From Streptomyces sp. NBS 14/10 (GTDB lineage: Bacteria; Actinomycetota; Actinomycetes; Streptomycetales; Streptomycetaceae): 64,000 bases of DNA. This document shows positions 60,525 to 64,000 of this stretch, piece by piece. Position 1 is the first letter of the stretch; the number at the start of each line of letters is the position of its first letter. Under the pieces are notes generated by a model that worked only from the letters and a program-made list of their open reading frames with translations, was not told the DNA's origin and searched no databases. Where the stretch lies: contig NZ_NCSM01000057.1 of the NCBI RefSeq assembly GCF_002224125.1, forward strand, positions 69,899-133,898, written 5' to 3'. A program made the position numbers and the translations under genes.

Positions 60525-61757
60525 TCAGCTGTCCGAGTTGTTCGGCGGGGGCTTACGGCGGCTGATCAGGAAGACCGCGATGACGGCGAGCACCACCAGG
60601 GCCCCCGCCACCGCTCCTATCGCCACCAGCGCCGATCCCTCCTCGGACCGGGCCGCGGAGTGCTCGCGGTCCGACTTGGGGGCCGTCCGCGCGGAGCCGG
60701 GCGGGCTGGTGGAGGCGGGTGGTGCGGCGCGGTCCGCCAGCGCCTTGGCCGGGGCGATCAACCCGAAGCCATAGCGCGGATCACGCCCCGAGGCCCCCTT
60801 GCGGTCGGCCGTGTCGATCAGCTTCTGTACGACCTGGCCCGCGGTCCAGCGCGGGTGCTCCGAGCGCACCAGCGCGGCGCCGGCCGCGACCCACGGCGCG
60901 GCGTAGCCGGTGCCCGCGCCGGTCCAGTAGTCCTTGTTCGGGGCGGTGGTCAGGATGGAGACACCGGGCGCGGCCAGGGTCACGCCCCCGCCGTGGTGCG
61001 AGTCGGTCCACACGGCGCCCTTCTCGTCAGTCGCCACGACGGAGACCACCCCGGGGTAGGCGGCGGGGTAGGTGGGGCGGTTGCCGTCCTTGCCGTTGTC
61101 GCCGGCGCCCGCGACCACCACGGCGTCCTCGCCGATCGCGTACGTCACCGCCGACCGCAGCGCGGCGTTCGGCTTCTTGAAGGACACCGCCACATCGATG
61201 ACCTTCGCGCCGCGGCCCACCGCGTGGCGGATGGCCCTGGCGGTGGCGTCGACCTGCGGCTTCCGGTCCTCGTACACCCCGAGCGGCAGCACCCGGGCCT
61301 GGGGTGCGAGACCCAGCAGCCCGTTGCCCCGGTAGTTGCGGCCGGTCCCCACGATGATCCCGGCCGCGTGGGTGGCCTGCTCCATCGCGTCCCCCTGGTC
61401 GCGGGTGCCGGTGCCGCTGGGGCCGTCCCCGAAGTCCTTGCCGGCCAGGACCCGCCCGCGCAGATCCGGGTGGGAGGCGTCGACGCCGGTGCCGATGACC
61501 GCGACGGTCACCCCGGCGCCCTTGCTGATTTTCCATGCCTTCTTGGCCTGCAGCGCGGTCAGCGCCCATTCGGAATCGTGCATCGCTCCGGAATCGGAAT
61601 CCTGAGGAACGTCCTGAGAAACGTCCTGAGAAACGTCCTGAGAAACGTCCTGAGGAACACCGATCGCCGCCGAGGGGGCGAGTGAGAGCGCCATCAGGGC
61701 GATAACGGCCCCGGTCCGGGCGGCAAATGAACGGTGCAACATCACGTGACCTGACAT
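60525..61757 (-). CDS. Mycosin-like S8 pseudoprotease (all three catalytic residues lost)
   Basis: 410 residues from 'MSGHVMLHRSFAARTGAVIALMALSLAPSAAIG' (AGGTGA upstream), with signal peptide and C-terminal anchor 'SALVAIGAVAGALVVLAVIAVFLISRRKPPPN', as in type VII mycosins. In place of D-T-G the Asp site reads 'AVIGTGVDASHPDL' (Gly89); H-G-T-H reads 'MEQATHAAG' (Gln127); oxyanion Asn is Asp220; G-T-S reads 'GTGYAAPWVAAG' (Gly284). The fold is intact but catalysis is not expected. N-terminal SQDV repeats come from 12-bp repeats (61601-61658). Confidence 0.92.
   Translation of the reverse strand: MSGHVMLHRSFAARTGAVIALMALSLAPSAAIGVPQDVSQDVSQDVSQDVPQDSDSGAMHDSEWALTALQAKKAWKISKGAGVTVAVIGTGVDASHPDLRGRVLAGKDFGDGPSGTGTRDQGDAMEQATHAAGIIVGTGRNYRGNGLLGLAPQARVLPLGVYEDRKPQVDATARAIRHAVGRGAKVIDVAVSFKKPNAALRSAVTYAIGEDAVVVAGAGDNGKDGNRPTYPAAYPGVVSVVATDEKGAVWTDSHHGGGVTLAAPGVSILTTAPNKDYWTGAGTGYAAPWVAAGAALVRSEHPRWTAGQVVQKLIDTADRKGASGRDPRYGFGLIAPAKALADRAAPPASTSPPGSARTAPKSDREHSAARSEEGSALVAIGAVAGALVVLAVIAVFLISRRKPPPNNSDS
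61601..61658. repeat. 12-bp repeats inside the pseudoprotease N-terminus
   Basis: GTCCTGAGAAAC three times exactly (61611, 61623, 61635), preceded by a partial unit and followed by GTCCTGAGGAAC at 61647; encodes SQDV repeats just after the signal peptide. Confidence 0.96.
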
Positions 61758-61868
61758 TACGTCACCTACCTTCATCCCAGTGGGACGCGAGGCCGTGGGC
61801 GGACGCCTGGCCGTCTCATCTTCTGCGGGTCTCCGCGGTGCGGACACCCGCGGGCGGGTGACCTACCG

Positions 61869-61952
61869 CTCCCCTTTTTGGGGGACCAGTTGCAGGCGCG
61901 GTTTCCGGGCCTCCCCAAAACGGGGGAGAAGGCCGCTCCACCGAAGGTGGAG
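61869..61952 (+). promoter_or_regulatory. Three consecutive hairpins in the leader of the GtrA/GT2 unit
   Basis: 61870-61885 TCCCC-TTTTT-G-GGGGA; 61911-61928 CTCCCC-AAAACG-GGGGAG; 61936-61952 CTCCACC-GAA-GGTGGAG. They lie 95-180 bp upstream of the GtrA start. No match to a riboswitch class I know. Confidence 0.5.
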
Positions 61953-62046
61953 TCCACCCTCCCCCGAAGGCGTGATGTCCTCCGAAATCCCGGGGAGCAC
62001 TCTTGGACTGACATCGGCGAAAGAGCCTCCTGCGTAGGGAGTCGCG

Positions 62047-62550
62047 ATGCAGCGTTTCGGAACGTTCAGCGATCGCACCAGCGACCGCGACCCGAGCGAA
62101 CGGGTGGGCAACACCCGTAAGCGAAAAGGAATGTTCTCTCGAACGCGCTCGATGAGCGGCCCGCTGGCCGCCCTGAGCGGTCTGGTTCTGCGATTCGCGG
62201 TCGTCGGCGTGGGTGGCGTGCTGGTGAACACGGTCGCTCTCTTCGCCCTCTACCACTGGGCCCACTGGCCGCTGCTCGCGGCGTCCCCGGTCGCGGTGGA
62301 GCTCGCCGTGGTCCACAACTATCTGCTCAACGACCGATGGACCTTCGCGGTTTCCACCCCGTCGCTCCGGCGGTTTCTGAAATTCAATGTGTCCGTACTC
62401 GGCGGGCTCGCGGTCAACGTCCTGGCGGTCTGGCTGCTGGAACGCTTGGGAATCCATCTCCTGCTGGCGAACGGCATCGGTATCGCCGCCGCGTTCGCGG
62501 CCAATTTCGCCGCCAGCGCGGGCTGGGTCTGGGGGAGGCGGGGCCGATGA
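62047..62550 (+). CDS. GtrA-family membrane protein
   Basis: 167 residues from ATG 62047 (GGGAG upstream). After a basic N-terminus, four membrane segments: 'GLVLRFAVVGVGGVLVNTVALFALYHWAHW', 'ASPVAVELAVVHNYLLNDRWTF', 'FLKFNVSVLGGLAVNVLAVWLLERLG', 'LLLANGIGIAAAFAANFAASAGWVWG'. 'NYLLNDRWTF' is the family signature. GtrA proteins move polyprenyl-linked sugars or help a partner GT. It overlaps the GT2 gene as ATGA, indicating a functional pair. Confidence 0.94.
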   Translation: MQRFGTFSDRTSDRDPSERVGNTRKRKGMFSRTRSMSGPLAALSGLVLRFAVVGVGGVLVNTVALFALYHWAHWPLLAASPVAVELAVVHNYLLNDRWTFAVSTPSLRRFLKFNVSVLGGLAVNVLAVWLLERLGIHLLLANGIGIAAAFAANFAASAGWVWGRRGR

Positions 62551-63839
62551 TCCCCATCATCTATCTGGGCCTCGTCCTGGTCTCCGTACTGCTGACCGTT
62601 CAGTCGGCCCATGTGCTCTATCTGATGCTCTACACCTGGGACCGGACAGACGCCGAGCGAAAAGCCAGGGCTCCGGACCGCTTTGTCCGCCCGCGTCTCT
62701 CCTTCAGCGTGCTGCTGCCCGCACGGCATGAGGAGGACGTCATCCAGACCACCATCGAGCGGGTGGTGCGGGCCGACTATCCGGCCGAACTGCTGGAGGT
62801 CTTCGTGATCTGTTCGCAGGACGACACCGGCACCATCAAAAAGGCGGAAGAGAAAATCGCCGAGCTGGACCGGGAAGGTCTGGAGAACGTCCAGGTCGTG
62901 GTCTTCGACGACAAGCCCGTCAACAAACCCCACGGGCTCAACGTGGCCCTGCCGCACACCACTCACGACGTGGTGACGATCTTCGACGCCGAGGACGACA
63001 TCCACCCCGAGATCTTTCTGCTGGTCAACACGGTCATGCTCAAGGAGCGGGTGCGGGTGGTGCAGGCGGGCGTCCAGCTGATGAACTTCGACTCCAACTG
63101 GTACTCCACGCTCAACGTCCTGGAGTACTTCTTCTGGTTCAAGAGCCGGCTGCACTACCACGCCCACTTCGGATCCATTCCGCTCGGCGGCAACACCGTC
63201 TTCTTCGCCCGCGAGCTGCTGATCCAGCTCGGCGGCTGGGACGACCGCAACCTCACCGAGGACGCCGACCTGGGCCTGCGGGTGTCGGCCAGCGGCGAGC
63301 GGGTGCGCGTGGTCTACGACGACCGCTATGTCACCAAGGAGGAGACGCCACCGACCCTCGGCCACTTCATCCGGCAGCGCACCCGGTGGAGCCAGGGGTT
63401 CATGCAGACCCTCAAGAAGGGCACCTGGAAACAGATGCCCACCCGCAAACAGCGGTGGCTCGCCTTCTACGTCCTCGCGTTCCCGCACGGCCAGGCGCTG
63501 CTCGGCCTGTATCTGCCGATCTCCCTGGGGATGATCCTCGTCCTCAAGGTGCCCGTGCTGATCGCGCTCTTCTCCTATCTGCCGGTCCTGCTGCTGTGCG
63601 CGCACTTCTTGGTCCAGGCGGTCGGACTGTACGAGTTCACCGGGGCCCATGGGCTCGAAGCCACACCGGGGACGCTCGTGAAGATGGCGCTCTCCTGGTT
63701 CCCCTTCCAAATGGTCCTCGCCTACGCCGCGGTGCGCGCCATGCGGCGAGAACTGCTCGGCCGCCACGACTGGGAGAAGACCCAGCACATCGGCGCCCAC
63801 CGGGCCGCTACGGAGGAGGCGGACTCCCGTGTCGCATGA
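62547..63839 (+). CDS. Processive-type glycosyltransferase family 2
   Basis: 430 residues. One N-terminal segment (~3-25), then GT-A domain: 'LSFSVLLPARHEEDVIQTTIERVVRADYPAELLEVFVICSQDD', DxD-type 'VTIFDAEDDIHPEIF', 'LTEDADLGLRVSASG' (TED), 'IRQRTRWSQGFMQTLKKGTW' (Q-x-x-R-W). C-terminal three or four membrane segments. The D,D,D,QxxRW set is that of cellulose, hyaluronan and beta-glucan synthases; product is not determined. With GtrA upstream and GH5/GH6 nearby, a beta-glucan or envelope glycan is likely. Confidence 0.93.
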   Translation: MIPIIYLGLVLVSVLLTVQSAHVLYLMLYTWDRTDAERKARAPDRFVRPRLSFSVLLPARHEEDVIQTTIERVVRADYPAELLEVFVICSQDDTGTIKKAEEKIAELDREGLENVQVVVFDDKPVNKPHGLNVALPHTTHDVVTIFDAEDDIHPEIFLLVNTVMLKERVRVVQAGVQLMNFDSNWYSTLNVLEYFFWFKSRLHYHAHFGSIPLGGNTVFFARELLIQLGGWDDRNLTEDADLGLRVSASGERVRVVYDDRYVTKEETPPTLGHFIRQRTRWSQGFMQTLKKGTWKQMPTRKQRWLAFYVLAFPHGQALLGLYLPISLGMILVLKVPVLIALFSYLPVLLLCAHFLVQAVGLYEFTGAHGLEATPGTLVKMALSWFPFQMVLAYAAVRAMRRELLGRHDWEKTQHIGAHRAATEEADSRVA

Positions 63840-64000
63840 CCCCACGCCTCCGCTGCACCCGCAGCCCCCGGAGCCCCCGGAGCCCCCGGAGCCTCCAAAG
63901 CCTCCGGAACCCGTTCGCCTGGAGCGGACCGATCGGCCTGCGCGGCCCGCGCGTCCGGAGGGACCTGCGCGTCCTGAGCGGCCTGCGCGTCCGGAGGGAC
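63829..64000 (+). CDS. Proline-rich N-terminus of the next gene (3' partial)
   Basis: GTG 63829 is 9 nt after GGAGGAGG and overlaps the GT2 stop by 11 bp. The frame is open to the window end: 'VSHDPTPPLHPQPPEPPEPP', then 'EPPKPPEPVRLERTDRP' and 'ARPEGPARPERPARPEG'. 9-bp CCCCCGGAG repeats encode the PPE units. Only the disordered start is visible; likely a third gene of the GtrA-GT2 operon. Confidence 0.65.
   Translation, partial: MSHDPTPPLHPQPPEPPEPPEPPKPPEPVRLERTDRPARPARPEGPARPERPARPEG

Noticed and set aside
1..64000. Mobile elements, tRNA, rRNA and prophage genes
   Set aside because: No transposase, integrase, phage structural protein, cloverleaf or rRNA signature was seen; base composition is even.

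Overview
The DNA is very GC-rich, with strong third-position G/C bias, many GTG starts and short translational overlaps. Gene order is the conserved chromosomal-core layout of Streptomyces: nuoD2, folP-folB-folK, folE, ftsH, hpt, tilS, dacB, ppa, tipA, gad, then sigma factors and lspA. It is almost certainly Streptomyces or a very close relative. I see no rRNA, tRNA, IS element, prophage or CRISPR array. About 60 genes are supported; both ends of the window cut a gene (a PLP lyase on the left, a proline-rich ORF on the right). LAYOUT. 1-7.2 kb: a partial threonine-aldolase-like enzyme, an ArsR-type regulator, a NarL/DesK two-component system, and a MidA/NDUFAF7-type methyltransferase followed by an orphan NuoD. 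7.2-13.8 kb: a coiled-coil membrane protein, a four-gene osmoprotectant ABC importer whose ATPase gene is divergent from the other three, and a membrane-anchored esterase. 13.9-19.7 kb: an MprF-like DUF2156 protein and the folate genes. 19.8-27.5 kb: ftsH, hpt, tilS, a DUF2342 metalloprotease, dacB and ppa. 27.6-33.6 kb: a ThrE exporter, DedA, a tipA homologue divergent from a LysE/LeuE exporter, and glutamate decarboxylase. 33.8-43.3 kb: a caspase-like unknown protein, a PadR-controlled DrrAB-type exporter, and a two-component system beside an FtsX-type ABC exporter. 43.5-50.5 kb: DinB, aldehyde dehydrogenase, an XRE-DUF5753/HATPase/DUF397 set, a site-2 protease and a secreted GH43. 50.7-57 kb: a Pol I-like polymerase, an MreB/Mbl-like protein, two back-to-back ECF sigma/anti-sigma pairs, and lspA. 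57.3-64 kb: a glucan-type locus with secreted GH5, a pseudo-receiver, GH6, a subtilase with no catalytic residues, GtrA and a processive GT2. MAIN OBSERVATIONS. (1) At least 14 genes on both strands end inside a short tandem duplication (12-42 bp units) that copies the stop codon into the 3' flank; unit sequences are unrelated between genes. (2) The S8 family protein has lost Asp, His and Ser together. (3) The TipA homologue keeps Cys207 but has Gly at 214, while its promoter/operator is near-identical to classical ptipA. (4) The NDUFAF7-type methyltransferase gene sits directly before a NuoD that keeps the Arg methylated in mitochondrial NDUFS2. (5) One 10-bp palindrome recurs at two loci of the XRE/DUF397 set. 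All family names and positions come from reading the sequence; no database search was run.
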